Below are positions 52,160 through 61,319 of a stretch of 64,000 nucleotides of DNA, in pieces; position 1 is the first letter of the stretch, and every line of letters starts with the position of its first letter. Origin of the DNA: Gemmataceae bacterium (GTDB lineage Bacteria > Planctomycetota > Planctomycetia > Gemmatales > Gemmataceae); the NCBI GenBank assembly GCA_022616435.1, contig JAKEET010000147.1, positions 44,034 to 108,033 on the forward strand. The letters run 5' to 3'. Both the position numbers and the translations under genes were made by a program. Below the pieces are notes generated by a model. The model was not told the DNA's origin. It searched no databases and worked only from the letters and a program-made list of their open reading frames with translations.

Positions 52160-54748
52160 ATGAAATCGAGTTTCCAATCCGTGACGCCGGCCGACGCGCC
52201 TTTGCCCGCCACGGTGGCGGCGAGCATCGAGGTGCTGTTCGGTTCGGCCGAAAAGCTGGCCGGGGAACTGGCCCATGACATGGCCCAGGCCTGGAAGCAA
52301 GGCCATCGCCTTACCGCCGACGAGCTGCTCGCCAAGCACCCGGATCTGCGAACCCAGCGCGACGCGGTGCTGCGCCTGGTGTGCGAGGAAATCTGCCTGC
52401 GCCGTGAGCACAACATGACCCTGGTCGTGGACGCCTGGGTTCGGCCCTTCCCCGAATGGCGGCACGAGATTGAGGCCCTGCTCGAATGCCAGAAGCTGAT
52501 CGAGCCGGAGATTGCCGCCGAGCCCAAGAAGCTGCTGGGCAAGCTGCACGGTTTTCAACTGCTCAGCAAGCTGGGCCAGGGAGGCCTGGGCCGCGTCTAC
52601 CTGGCATCGCAACCGGAACTTGCCGACAGGGCGGTGGTGGTCAAGGTGACGCCGTGCCGCGGCCGCGAGCACGAGTCCCTGGCGCGCTTGTGGCACCAGC
52701 ACATCGTCCCGTTGCTGTCCGTGCACGACGATCCGGCCGAAAACCAGCGCATCCTGTGCATGCCCTATTGCGGCAGCGTGACCCTGGCGCACCTGCAGGC
52801 CAAGCTCCAGCACGTGCCGCTGGCGGAGCGCACCGGCGCGCACGTCGCCCAGGCGCTGGACGAGGCCGAGAGGCACCGGCCTCCGACCGGCCTGCCGCGC
52901 GGCCCCGCCCGGCAGTTGCTGGCGCGGGCCACCTACGCCCAGGCCATCGTCTGGATGGGCGCCTCGCTGGCCGAGGCGCTGCAGTACGCCCACGAACGTC
53001 AGCTGCTGCATCTCGACATCAAGCCGACCAACGTCTTGTGGACCACCGAAGGCCAGCCGATGCTCCTGGATTTTCATCTGGCCCGGCCGCCAATCCGCGC
53101 CGAGGGAACCCGGCCGCAAGGCCTGGGCGGCACGCCCATGTGGATGGCCCCGGAGCATGAGCAGGCGCTGCAGGCGGTGTTGCTGAACCGCCCGATCCCG
53201 CACGAGGTCGACGCCCGCGCCGACATTTTCGCACTCGGTCTGCTCTTGCACCATGCCCTGGGGGGGGCGGTGCCGTGCCGTATTGACAAGCCGCCGCGCC
53301 TCGAACAGATCAATCCGCAAGTATCGCCCGGCCTCGCGGACATCGTCCGCCGCTGCCTGCTGCGCGACCCGGAACGCCGCTATCCCGACGCCGACAGCCT
53401 GGCCAACGACCTGCGCCGCCATCTGAGCGACCTGCCGCTGCGCGGCGTCAAGAACCGGATGGGCGAACGCTGGCGAAAATGGCGGCGCCGCCATCCACAC
53501 GCGCTGCTGTCGCTGCTGTTGACGGCGCTGATGGTCGCCGTAGTTGGCGCCGCCGCCGGCTGGTTGCAATGGCAACGCGCACAGCACGCGCGACGCGACG
53601 AAGCTCTTCAGCGCGATGCCGCCGCCAGGATCGCCCAGGCGGAGAAGGCGCTGGCACAGGCCAAGACGCACCTGCAGAAACAGAAGTTCGAGCTGGCCCT
53701 GGTGACGCTCGACGCCGGCAAAGCCCTGCTTCCGGAGGGACCGGAGACGCAGGCCCTGTTGCGAGCGTTCCACGAACATCGCCAATCGGCCCAGCGGCAC
53801 CACCAGCGCCGCCTGTTGCACGAGGGCATGGAGGAACTCCGCGCCGCGGTGGTCGCCGAACGGCTGCGTTCCGCGCAAGTTGCTGCCCTCGAAGGAAAAT
53901 GCCGCGAACTGTGGGACAGTCGCGCCGCGATCCTTGCGGAGTCGGAGGCCGCGGACGCGCCCGCGCGCCAGGACGTCATCGACCTGGCGGTCATCTGGTC
54001 GGAGCTGTCGTTGCGGCAAACGCCCGCGGCAGACATCGAACGCGCGCGGCGGAAGTTGCTGGGCATCCTCGACGAGGCGGCCAAGCGCTGCGGCGGCAGC
54101 GCCTTGCTCGATGCAGAGCGAACCCGACACCGTCGCGCGCTCGGTCACGAGGCGCCGATGGTTGATCGACCACCGCTCAAGCTGGCGGCCTGGGAACACG
54201 TCGCCGTCGCCCGGCAGTTGCTGCAACAGCCGGATGAAGGCCGGTCGGCTGCGGAACTCATTGCTCGCCTTGCGTCAGGCAGTCCGGCGGAACGCCTGGT
54301 CGCCGCCGGGTTGAGCGGTGCACGCACGTCAGAGTTGCTAACGGGCTGGCATCTGGAGCGAGCCCTCATCCAGGAACCGGATCATTACTGGGCCCACTTC
54401 TACCAGGGCATCGCCGCCTACCGGCAGCGCCGGTTTGGCGACGCGGTGACCGCCTTCCGGATCGTCATCGCCTTGCGGCCGCGTCATCCGGGAGGCTACC
54501 ACAACCGGGCGCTGGCGGCGGCGGGCGCCGGCGACCTGAGCCAGGCATTCGCGGATTACTCGAAGGCGCTCGCAGTGGATCCGGACTTTCACGCCGCGGC
54601 CTGGAACCGGGCCCTGATTCACGTCAAGATGGGCAACTATGATGCGGCCCTGGCGGACCTGCGGTTGGCACGGGCCAGCGGCGCGGATCCGCGGGCGATC
54701 GAGGCGGATATCCAGCGGGTGGGCCAGTTGCGAAAGACGATGCGGTAA
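52160..54748 (+). CDS. Atypical Ser/Thr kinase with membrane anchor and TPR-like C-terminus
   Basis: 862 residues. N-terminal helical region (1-125), then a kinase domain: GQGGLGRVY (139-147), Lys162, HLDIKPTN (284-291) and LLDFHLARPP (302-311). The usual HRD is HLD and DFG is DFH, so the fold is kept but the metal loop is altered; Asp286 and Asp304 remain. WMAPE follows (328-332). A membrane segment is at about 448-469. The external or periplasmic remainder has coiled coil (about 475-560) and TPR-like repeats near the C-terminus (GDLSQAFADYSKALAVDPDF, GNYDAALADLRLARASG). It is probably active or a pseudokinase; it is the likely partner of the sigma factor upstream. Confidence 0.88.
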   Translation: MKSSFQSVTPADAPLPATVAASIEVLFGSAEKLAGELAHDMAQAWKQGHRLTADELLAKHPDLRTQRDAVLRLVCEEICLRREHNMTLVVDAWVRPFPEWRHEIEALLECQKLIEPEIAAEPKKLLGKLHGFQLLSKLGQGGLGRVYLASQPELADRAVVVKVTPCRGREHESLARLWHQHIVPLLSVHDDPAENQRILCMPYCGSVTLAHLQAKLQHVPLAERTGAHVAQALDEAERHRPPTGLPRGPARQLLARATYAQAIVWMGASLAEALQYAHERQLLHLDIKPTNVLWTTEGQPMLLDFHLARPPIRAEGTRPQGLGGTPMWMAPEHEQALQAVLLNRPIPHEVDARADIFALGLLLHHALGGAVPCRIDKPPRLEQINPQVSPGLADIVRRCLLRDPERRYPDADSLANDLRRHLSDLPLRGVKNRMGERWRKWRRRHPHALLSLLLTALMVAVVGAAAGWLQWQRAQHARRDEALQRDAAARIAQAEKALAQAKTHLQKQKFELALVTLDAGKALLPEGPETQALLRAFHEHRQSAQRHHQRRLLHEGMEELRAAVVAERLRSAQVAALEGKCRELWDSRAAILAESEAADAPARQDVIDLAVIWSELSLRQTPAADIERARRKLLGILDEAAKRCGGSALLDAERTRHRRALGHEAPMVDRPPLKLAAWEHVAVARQLLQQPDEGRSAAELIARLASGSPAERLVAAGLSGARTSELLTGWHLERALIQEPDHYWAHFYQGIAAYRQRRFGDAVTAFRIVIALRPRHPGGYHNRALAAAGAGDLSQAFADYSKALAVDPDFHAAAWNRALIHVKMGNYDAALADLRLARASGADPRAIEADIQRVGQLRKTMR

Positions 54749-54825
54749 TCCAATTCATCACGCGCCAAACAGAAACCCGTTTAGCGCAGCGCCGGGCGTG
54801 CACTAAACGGTCGTCGCAATCCCTC

Positions 54826-57800
54826 TTATTTTCCCGCAACCTTCAACAGCACCGACTTCGCCGCGTGTTCCGTGTTCTTCCCCTCGCGCTTCGCCAGGAT
54901 CACGAACGGGTGCTCCGTCGGTTCCACCCACGATTCCGCGTGCAGGACGATCGTGCGGCGCGTCTCTTTCTCCGTGATCAGGATGCCGTTGAGGCCGATG
55001 TCGAGCACGCGGACGCCGTGCGGCAGCCCCTTGACTTCGAGCGGCACCCGGCCGGTGAAGCCGCCGCGGCGCTCGATGTGGACCAGCAGCTTGACCTCGC
55101 CGCCTGGCCGGATGGTGAGCGCCGATTCGTCGGTGAACGTCACGATGTCGCCGACATCGGTGACTTTCGGCGTCTGTCCCACGGCTTCCTTCACTTGTTT
55201 CTGGCCGTCGATCATTGCCTCCGCGACCAGCTTGAGCGGCATCGGCTTGGCCGGCGTGGTCGCGGTCGCCTCCGCATAGATCGCGACGGCCGTGGTCGTC
55301 TCGCCGGCTTGCACTTCCGTGTTGGGGATGTGGAAACCACGCGGCACGTTCTCGAAACGGACGGCGATCGGGCCGTCGTAGCCGTCGAGCCGGTCCACGG
55401 CAATCGTCAACGGAACGGCCCCCTCTTTCCACACGACCGGGCTGGTCGGATTGAAGCGGACGTTGAAGCTCGGCCGCGGCGGCCGCACCGTGAGCCGGTA
55501 GCCGAAGTTGACGCCGCCCTCGCCGCGCGCATCGCTGATGCGGACCCGGTACTCGCCGTCGGCCGGCGGATCGAAGATGATGCGGCTATCCCGGCCGTAG
55601 CCGGGGCCGCCGTCGTCGTTGCGATAGTTGATCGTGAACACCGGGAAGCCGTTGGGCGGGAAGACCGTGCCCGGTGGATGGATCGTCACCTTGTACATCG
55701 GCAAGTTCTGGCTGTGGTGCGTCGACGTGGTGTCGAGGAACGCCAGCCGCGGGCCGCCGGCGGCGGCACAGAAGATGCAGTCGGCGTCGGGATGGGCGGG
55801 CAGGGCCTTGATCTTGACCAGCTCGCCGCCCATGTAGATGTAATCGTTCACCGCCAGGTCGCTCCACGCTTCGATGCGGATGCCGGCGGTGTTGCTGTCG
55901 TGATCGCGGAAGGTGACGTAGGTCTTGGCCTGGCAACGCAGCACGGCGCGCGGCGCCGGGTTCCCCTTGGCGTCGAGGATGTCGATCACCGGGTCGAGCC
56001 GCGAGCCGTGCCGCTGGGCATGGGCTTCCACGATCAGCCGCTGCCCCTTCCTCGCCTGGAAGCGCAATTCATCTTGCTGACCCGGACTCGAGAGCGCCCC
56101 GTTGGCAGTCCCCGGCGGGGCAATAGCCGCGCTGGAAGACACCGACAGTTCCGGAAACTCGCCGACCACCACGGTGACATTGCCGAGCGGTTGGCCCAGC
56201 GGCGACGTGACCGGAACCGGGACCTTGCTGCCGGGGACGGCGTCGGCGGGCGCCTTGACCTTCACCGTGCTCGATGCGAGGAAGACACCGGTGACGCGCA
56301 CGTCCGCTTCGACGCCGCGCGGCAGCCCGAGAGGATAGATCGCGGACACGACCGGAATCTCGCCCACGTGCAGGCGGTAATGCATGCCGGCGCCGCCGCG
56401 GAACTCGCGATCGCGCACTCCCAGGGCGACCGTGCCGGCTTCCGCGAACGTGTGGCCGAGGAAGCCGTCGTTGCTTTCGGCGAGGACCCGGCCGTTCAGG
56501 TTGGCAAGCAGCAAGGTCGGTTCGACCTTCGAGCCGACCGCCCCGGTCAGGACCTGGACGCCGAGCTGCTGCCCCTTGTTCACTTCGATGCGGAAGAAAT
56601 CGAGGTCGCCCGTCCTGTCGAGCTTGCCGACAAGTGTTGCGGGCAGCTTGACCGGCTGGCCCTGTCCGGGCGAGTCGTTGCCTTCGCGAACGGGCGTGAC
56701 GGTGAACGGATCGACGATCAGCGACACCGCGCCGGACACGCCGGCGCCGTTCTTCACTTGAATCTGCTGGATGCCGGCAGGCGTCGTGGGTGGGAAGATG
56801 ATTTCCGCTTCGAGTTTTGTCGCCGTACGGCTGAGAACCTTGCTCGTCGCGCCCTCTGCCTTGAGCACGAGCTCGCTGACTTGATCGAGATTCTTGCCCT
56901 CAATGGTCCTGCGGATCGGCACGCCGCGGCGGCCCTCACCGGGCGTGATCTTGGTCGCTTCGGGCTTGGCCGGCGCCGACCCCGGTAGGACAGGACTCCG
57001 CTCCTGTCCGCTCCCCTTCTGTCCGGCCGGGACAGAAGCGGAGTCCTGTCCTACGGCGGCGAGGACCGCGGTTTGGGCCTTGCCGGTCGCGGTGTCGATG
57101 AGCTGCACGACGCCGTCGTATCGGCCCAGCGCAAGCTGCTTGCCGTCGGGCCGCAGGGCCATGCACAGGATCGTCTCCGGCTGGCGATCGTAAATCTTGC
57201 GCTCGACCATGCGCTCGGCGTCCCACGCCTTGACGACGCGATCTTCGCCGAACGAATAGAGGGTGCCGCCGTCCTTGCTGTAAATCAGGCGATTGACCGG
57301 ACCTTCATGAGCGAACACGGCGTGGGCGATGCGGCCGCCCTGCTCGTTCACTTCCCATACACGGATGCTCTTGTCGACGCCCGCCGCCGCGATGTGTTTG
57401 CCGTTCGGCCGCCACGCGACGGCATAGTTCCAATCGGTCGATTCGCTGAAGGTGAACAGCAGCTTGGCAGTCGCGGTATCCCAGATCTTGACAGTCCGGT
57501 CCGCGCCGCAGGTGGCGAGCATCTTGCCTTGTGGATGAAAGGCGAGGCCGTAGACCGCGTCGCTGTGGTCCTTGAGCATGTGCAGGAGCTTGCCGGTGGC
57601 GACGTCCCAGAGCTTGACTTGCGTGTCGTAGCTGCACGTCGCCAGGGTCTTGCCGTCGGGGCTGAAGGCGAGATCGAGGATGAGGTCGGCGTGAGCGCGT
57701 TCCAAATGCCGGTCTGTGTCACCCAAAAGCGCCGACTCAAATAACTTCTTGAGTCCATGGATGCCGGCAGATTCGCCCGGCGAGCCACCCGCGAACGCCC

Positions 57801-58377
57801 CAACGCCGTCGGAGTGCACGGCAATTGCCGAAATCGGTGCACTGATCCCGCCACTCAGTCGTGTTACATTGGCCTTCGGATCCGTCGCAATCAATTCCCA
57901 CAAGCGACCGCGACCAACGACAAGCCAGGACGATCCATTCGGTGAATACGCAATCGCCCTCACCGCCGGCAGCGCCTTCTTCTTCGGCTTGATGTCCGGA
58001 ATCGCGACCTTGATCAGCTTGCTGTCATCCTTGGCCCCGGCGTTGACCCACGCCCGCAGCGTCGCGATCTCGGCCTTCGTCGGCCGCAAGGTCTTCGACT
58101 TCGGCGGCATGATCGAACGGGCCTTTCCCTCGACGGCCAGGACAAGCAGGCTCTTGTCAGCGTTGCCGGTGGTGAGCACGGCGCCGTTGTCGGAGCCGTC
58201 GAGCATGGCCCTGTGCGTTTCGAGATTGAGCCCGCCCTTGGCCGACTTGGTGTTGTGGCATTCGAGGCAGTACTTCGCGAAAATGGGGCGGACGTGCTTG
58301 GCGAAGCTGGGGGCTTCGCCGGCGGACAAACCTTCGACAGCGATTGTCAAGACTGCCAACACGAGTGCGTTCTTCAT
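54826..58377 (-). CDS. Exported cytochrome/WD40/PPC multidomain protein
   Basis: 1183 residues from ATG 58377. A signal peptide (about 1-20) precedes a c-type cytochrome-like region with CLECH (Cys37, Cys40, His41). WD40 repeats at about 185-430 show NGKHIAAAGVDKSIRVWEV and similar blades. A repeat-derived linker (about 441-464) comes next, followed by Ig-like and pre-peptidase C-terminal-type domains (LDFFRIEVNKGQQLGVQVL) and a C-terminal region ending LLKVAGK. It may link haem-binding to extracellular scaffolding. Its start overlaps the upstream small gene's stop by four bases. Confidence 0.88.
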   Translation of the reverse strand: MKNALVLAVLTIAVEGLSAGEAPSFAKHVRPIFAKYCLECHNTKSAKGGLNLETHRAMLDGSDNGAVLTTGNADKSLLVLAVEGKARSIMPPKSKTLRPTKAEIATLRAWVNAGAKDDSKLIKVAIPDIKPKKKALPAVRAIAYSPNGSSWLVVGRGRLWELIATDPKANVTRLSGGISAPISAIAVHSDGVGAFAGGSPGESAGIHGLKKLFESALLGDTDRHLERAHADLILDLAFSPDGKTLATCSYDTQVKLWDVATGKLLHMLKDHSDAVYGLAFHPQGKMLATCGADRTVKIWDTATAKLLFTFSESTDWNYAVAWRPNGKHIAAAGVDKSIRVWEVNEQGGRIAHAVFAHEGPVNRLIYSKDGGTLYSFGEDRVVKAWDAERMVERKIYDRQPETILCMALRPDGKQLALGRYDGVVQLIDTATGKAQTAVLAAVGQDSASVPAGQKGSGQERSPVLPGSAPAKPEATKITPGEGRRGVPIRRTIEGKNLDQVSELVLKAEGATSKVLSRTATKLEAEIIFPPTTPAGIQQIQVKNGAGVSGAVSLIVDPFTVTPVREGNDSPGQGQPVKLPATLVGKLDRTGDLDFFRIEVNKGQQLGVQVLTGAVGSKVEPTLLLANLNGRVLAESNDGFLGHTFAEAGTVALGVRDREFRGGAGMHYRLHVGEIPVVSAIYPLGLPRGVEADVRVTGVFLASSTVKVKAPADAVPGSKVPVPVTSPLGQPLGNVTVVVGEFPELSVSSSAAIAPPGTANGALSSPGQQDELRFQARKGQRLIVEAHAQRHGSRLDPVIDILDAKGNPAPRAVLRCQAKTYVTFRDHDSNTAGIRIEAWSDLAVNDYIYMGGELVKIKALPAHPDADCIFCAAAGGPRLAFLDTTSTHHSQNLPMYKVTIHPPGTVFPPNGFPVFTINYRNDDGGPGYGRDSRIIFDPPADGEYRVRISDARGEGGVNFGYRLTVRPPRPSFNVRFNPTSPVVWKEGAVPLTIAVDRLDGYDGPIAVRFENVPRGFHIPNTEVQAGETTTAVAIYAEATATTPAKPMPLKLVAEAMIDGQKQVKEAVGQTPKVTDVGDIVTFTDESALTIRPGGEVKLLVHIERRGGFTGRVPLEVKGLPHGVRVLDIGLNGILITEKETRRTIVLHAESWVEPTEHPFVILAKREGKNTEHAAKSVLLKVAGK
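56985..57054. repeat. In-frame TAGGACAGGACTCCGC inverted repeat inside the cytochrome/WD40 gene
   Basis: TAGGACAGGACTCCGCTCCT (56986) is mirrored by AGCGGAGTCCTGTCCTA (57037-57053). It encodes the linker GQDSASVPAGQKGSGQERSP and nearby residues between the WD40 blades and the C-terminal half, with no frame break. Confidence 0.85.
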
Positions 58378-58748
58378 GCCAGCACCTTCGCCTTTTTTTT
58401 CCCACGAGACTTTTTCATCGAGCCCTTTGCGACCTTTCGTACGCGCCAATCATTGGCAAACGCATCGCCGATTTCGTCCAAGAGCAATCGACCAGCCGTC
58501 GTCAAATGCGGCAAGACATGAAACAGAAATCCCATAATCTCAATGGTTGTTTTTTCGACATCAGCCTTTTCTGGATGATCGTAAAGATCGGAAAGGAACT
58601 TCAAGTCCGACAACCAGTCGGTCATGTGAAACACAAAATCATGTCGGCGGCGCGCGTATTCCTCGGCGCTCATTTCCTTGCGGTCGCTTTCACGACCATC
58701 GTCATAAACCTTACCGAGCAACTCCTTAAGCTCCGGAGTCGGAAACAT
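58374..58748 (-). CDS. Hypothetical soluble protein
   Basis: 124 residues from ATG 58748; the frame also opens at 58820, but that part overlaps the upstream gene. Helical (MFPTPELKELLGKVYDDGRE, VFHMTDWLSDLKFLSDLYDH) with a C-terminal basic tail KKSRGKKKAKVLA. No family recognised. Its stop overlaps the cytochrome/WD40 start by four bases, and it overlaps the upstream 85-residue gene by 23 bases, so all three are in one operon. Confidence 0.65.
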   Translation of the reverse strand: MFPTPELKELLGKVYDDGRESDRKEMSAEEYARRRHDFVFHMTDWLSDLKFLSDLYDHPEKADVEKTTIEIMGFLFHVLPHLTTAGRLLLDEIGDAFANDWRVRKVAKGSMKKSRGKKKAKVLA

Positions 58749-58983
58749 CAGTTTCGTTTGACGCCCGTTTGATACTGTTGAAAATGTCCTGCCAGTATTG
58801 TGCCGTTTTCGTACCGACATGGGGAAGCACCTCCTCCATTTGCCGCAGCCAGTTGTTCATTTCGTGCCGCCAATGTTGATCGTCGTACAACGACGGCTTG
58901 GCCTTGAGCTTTTCCAAATGTTCGGCTGCACGCCCGATGAGCCCCTCGATGCGCTTCAGTGCATGCTTTCGGCTCATGCCCAT
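58726..58983 (-). CDS. Small hypothetical helical protein
   Basis: 85 residues from ATG 58983. Helical and Lys/Glu-rich: KHALKRIEGLIGRAAEHLEK and EMNNWLRQMEEVLPHVG. No signal or family seen. It starts 26 bases after the DUF1549/1553 stop and overlaps the following gene, supporting a real gene in this cluster. Confidence 0.62.
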   Translation of the reverse strand: MGMSRKHALKRIEGLIGRAAEHLEKLKAKPSLYDDQHWRHEMNNWLRQMEEVLPHVGTKTAQYWQDIFNSIKRASNETDVSDSGA

Positions 58984-59009
58984 GATAACGAAATCCCTGA
59001 GCCGGGCCG

Positions 59010-61283
59010 TCAGCGATTAAACAAAAACTCCCGCCCCGTCAGCACCGACCAGAACAGGTCCTCCAGCAGCTCGCGCCGCGTCGTCTGCGGGTCCCGGGCG
59101 GCTTCGGCAAAAATCTTCAAGAAGCGGCCCTCCTCTGCCGCGTTCGGCGGCCGGCACAGCGCCAGCTCGAACATCCGGCGAATCGCTTCCTGGTCGCCGA
59201 TCTTCTCCTTGTGCCATTCCTCGATCCGCGAGTTCTTCGCCCGCAGCTTGTCGTTGAGCGTCTGGCCGTTGTTCAGATGCAGAGCCTGCGTCACGCTCGA
59301 TTCCTGCTGCCGCTCACACGAGCAGGTCTGCTCGCGCTCGGGCCGGCCGAAGGCATCGAGGAACTGCGACACGAGCTGCGTGTCCGGCAGTTGCAAGGCC
59401 CGCGTGCCGAGCGGGTAGTCGCCGGTCTTGGCGTCGCCGCCGGACGTGCCGACGGAGACCTTGGTGAACGCCGTCGGCACCTTGGTCACGTAGCTGTAGG
59501 CGTCGAGCACCACTTCCGCGGGCAAGCGCCGGATCAGGTAGCGCGCGTAATAGCGATCGTCGGCCTTGTTCGCGGCCAGCGGCACGGCCGAGCGCTGATA
59601 TGCCGCCGAGTTCATGATCGTGCGCATCAGGGCCTTCACGTCGTAACCGCCCCTCACCGTGCCCTTTCCCCCAAGGGGCGAGGGTGAAATGAAGTCCTTG
59701 GCGAGCGCGTCGAGCAACTCTTCGTTCGACGCCGGATTCGTTTGCCGCAGGTCGTCCTCCGCTTCGACCAGGCCGCGGCCCATGAAGTTGCGCCAGACGC
59801 GATTGACGAAAGCCTTGGCGAAGTACGGATTATCCGGCGCGGTCAGCCACTCAGCGAAGTACCGGCGCCGGTCCTGGCCGGGCGGGGCCGGCCTGGCGTC
59901 GAGCGGCGCCGGCGGCATGGGGATGCCGCGGCGCAGGTGCAACACGTCGCCGTCGGCCAGCGATTGCACCAGGAACTCGCCGCCGCGGTCGCCGTTCTTG
60001 ATGCCGACCCGCGCGAACAGGTTCGCCATCGCCCAGTACTGGTCCTGCGTCCATTTTTCCAGCGGATGATTGTGGCAGCGGGCGCAGGTCACCGACATGC
60101 CGAGGAAGGTCACCGATGTGGACTCGGTCAGGTCGGAGATCTCTTTGTGCAGGACGAAGTAGTTGGCCGCCCCGTTCTGCAGGTTGCTGCCCTGGGCGGT
60201 GAGGATGCCGTGCGCAAACTGGTCCCACGGCTTGTTGTCGGCCACGCTCTGCCGCACGTATTGATAGAAGGCCCGCATCGCAGGCTGCGGCAACTTGCGG
60301 CTCGAAATCAAGAGCACGTCGGACCACTTGTACGACCAGTAGTCGACGAACTCCGGCCGATCCACGAGCTTGTCGATCAGCTGGGCCCGGCGGTCCGGCC
60401 GCGCGTCTTTCAAGAACTGCCGTTGTTCCTCGGGCGTCGGCAAGATCCCAGCCGCGTCGAGATACGCGCGGCGAATGAATTCCTGGTCGGAGCACTGCGG
60501 CGACGGTGGGATGCGCAACGATTCCAGCTTCTTGAGGACCAGCTCATCGATGAAGTTGTGCCGCGGGGATTGGGCGAAGACCTTGGGATCGACCGGTTCG
60601 GCGAAGGGCGACGCCACCCGCATGGTGGCGACCAGGTTCGCGAAGGCGACGGAGATGGCCGCCTCGCCGTGGCCCAGCACCTTCACGAGCCCGTTCTCAT
60701 CGACGCCGGCGACCAGGTCTTCGCTGCTGGTGAAGCGAGCCCAGCGCGTGACGTCTTCCTGATGGCCGTCGGAATAGAACGCCCGCGCCTTGACCTGCAT
60801 CGTGTCGTTGGGCTTCAGGATTTTGTGGGTGGGTGAAACCTCGATGCGTGCGATGCGCGGATCGTTCGGCGACGGCCCCGGCGCCCCCTGCGCGATCCAT
60901 TCGGCGAGCAGCCTGTATTCGGGCGATTCGACGTCCAGCTTCAAACCGCCGCCGTGGGGCAAAGCGAGAGTCGGCTTGAGCAACATCAGGCTTCTTGCCG
61001 GTTCGCCGAGGTTGACGCGGCGGGCGTTGGCCTGGCGCGTCAGCACGAAGTAATCGTCTTCGGGCGCGTAGCCGCGCAGCGACAGCTTCAAGCCGCCCTT
61101 GCCGGCGAGCGCGCCGTGGCAGGCGCCCGAGTTGCAGCCGATGCGGGTGAGGATGGGGATGACGTGGTTGCGGAAGCTGGGTTCGCTGCCGGTCTTGGGT
61201 ATGCCGACGACCGATTCTTGAGCGGACAGGCAGGTCGGAAGGAAGCAACCAACGGCGCCGATGATGGCAAACAGACGTTTCAT
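59010..61283 (-). CDS. Exported DUF1549/DUF1553 protein with cytochrome motif and Ig-like domain
   Basis: 757 residues. Signal peptide MKRLFAIIGAVGCFLPTCLSA; haem-like motif GCNSGACHG. A BIG2/Ig-like section includes ARIEVSPTHKILKPNDTMQV and GLVKVLGHGEAAISVAF. DUF1549 follows with VTFLGMSVTCARCHNHPLEKW, and DUF1553 with NPYFAKAFVNRVWRNFMGRG and GTRALQLPDTQLVSQFLDAF. A repeat-derived insert lies at about residues 531-545 (SPSPLGGKGTVRGGYD). It is the second such protein in the window; the DUF1501 partner is separated from it by a Uma2 gene. Confidence 0.92.
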   Translation of the reverse strand: MKRLFAIIGAVGCFLPTCLSAQESVVGIPKTGSEPSFRNHVIPILTRIGCNSGACHGALAGKGGLKLSLRGYAPEDDYFVLTRQANARRVNLGEPARSLMLLKPTLALPHGGGLKLDVESPEYRLLAEWIAQGAPGPSPNDPRIARIEVSPTHKILKPNDTMQVKARAFYSDGHQEDVTRWARFTSSEDLVAGVDENGLVKVLGHGEAAISVAFANLVATMRVASPFAEPVDPKVFAQSPRHNFIDELVLKKLESLRIPPSPQCSDQEFIRRAYLDAAGILPTPEEQRQFLKDARPDRRAQLIDKLVDRPEFVDYWSYKWSDVLLISSRKLPQPAMRAFYQYVRQSVADNKPWDQFAHGILTAQGSNLQNGAANYFVLHKEISDLTESTSVTFLGMSVTCARCHNHPLEKWTQDQYWAMANLFARVGIKNGDRGGEFLVQSLADGDVLHLRRGIPMPPAPLDARPAPPGQDRRRYFAEWLTAPDNPYFAKAFVNRVWRNFMGRGLVEAEDDLRQTNPASNEELLDALAKDFISPSPLGGKGTVRGGYDVKALMRTIMNSAAYQRSAVPLAANKADDRYYARYLIRRLPAEVVLDAYSYVTKVPTAFTKVSVGTSGGDAKTGDYPLGTRALQLPDTQLVSQFLDAFGRPEREQTCSCERQQESSVTQALHLNNGQTLNDKLRAKNSRIEEWHKEKIGDQEAIRRMFELALCRPPNAAEEGRFLKIFAEAARDPQTTRRELLEDLFWSVLTGREFLFNR
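59648..59690. repeat. In-frame CCCTTTCCCCCAAGGGGCGAGGG repeat inside the second DUF1549/1553 gene
   Basis: CGCCCCTCACCGTGCCCTTT and CCCCCAAGGGGCGAGGGTG form an inverted pair that encodes ISPSPLGGKGTVRGG. It sits in a loop between conserved blocks, so the frame is kept. It resembles the G-rich insert at 28602-28656 in base composition. Confidence 0.75.
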
Positions 61284-61319
61284 GGTCCAACCTGAGGATG
61301 AAGGGATTTCGCGACTCGT

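Noticed and set aside
52094..54226. Long minus-strand frame (710 codons) opposite the atypical kinase
   Set aside because: Same reason: shadow composition and no recognisable motif, while the plus strand carries clear kinase motifs.
58749..58820. Longer start for the 124-residue hypothetical protein
   Set aside because: This part would overlap the 85-residue gene and looks like its out-of-frame shadow.
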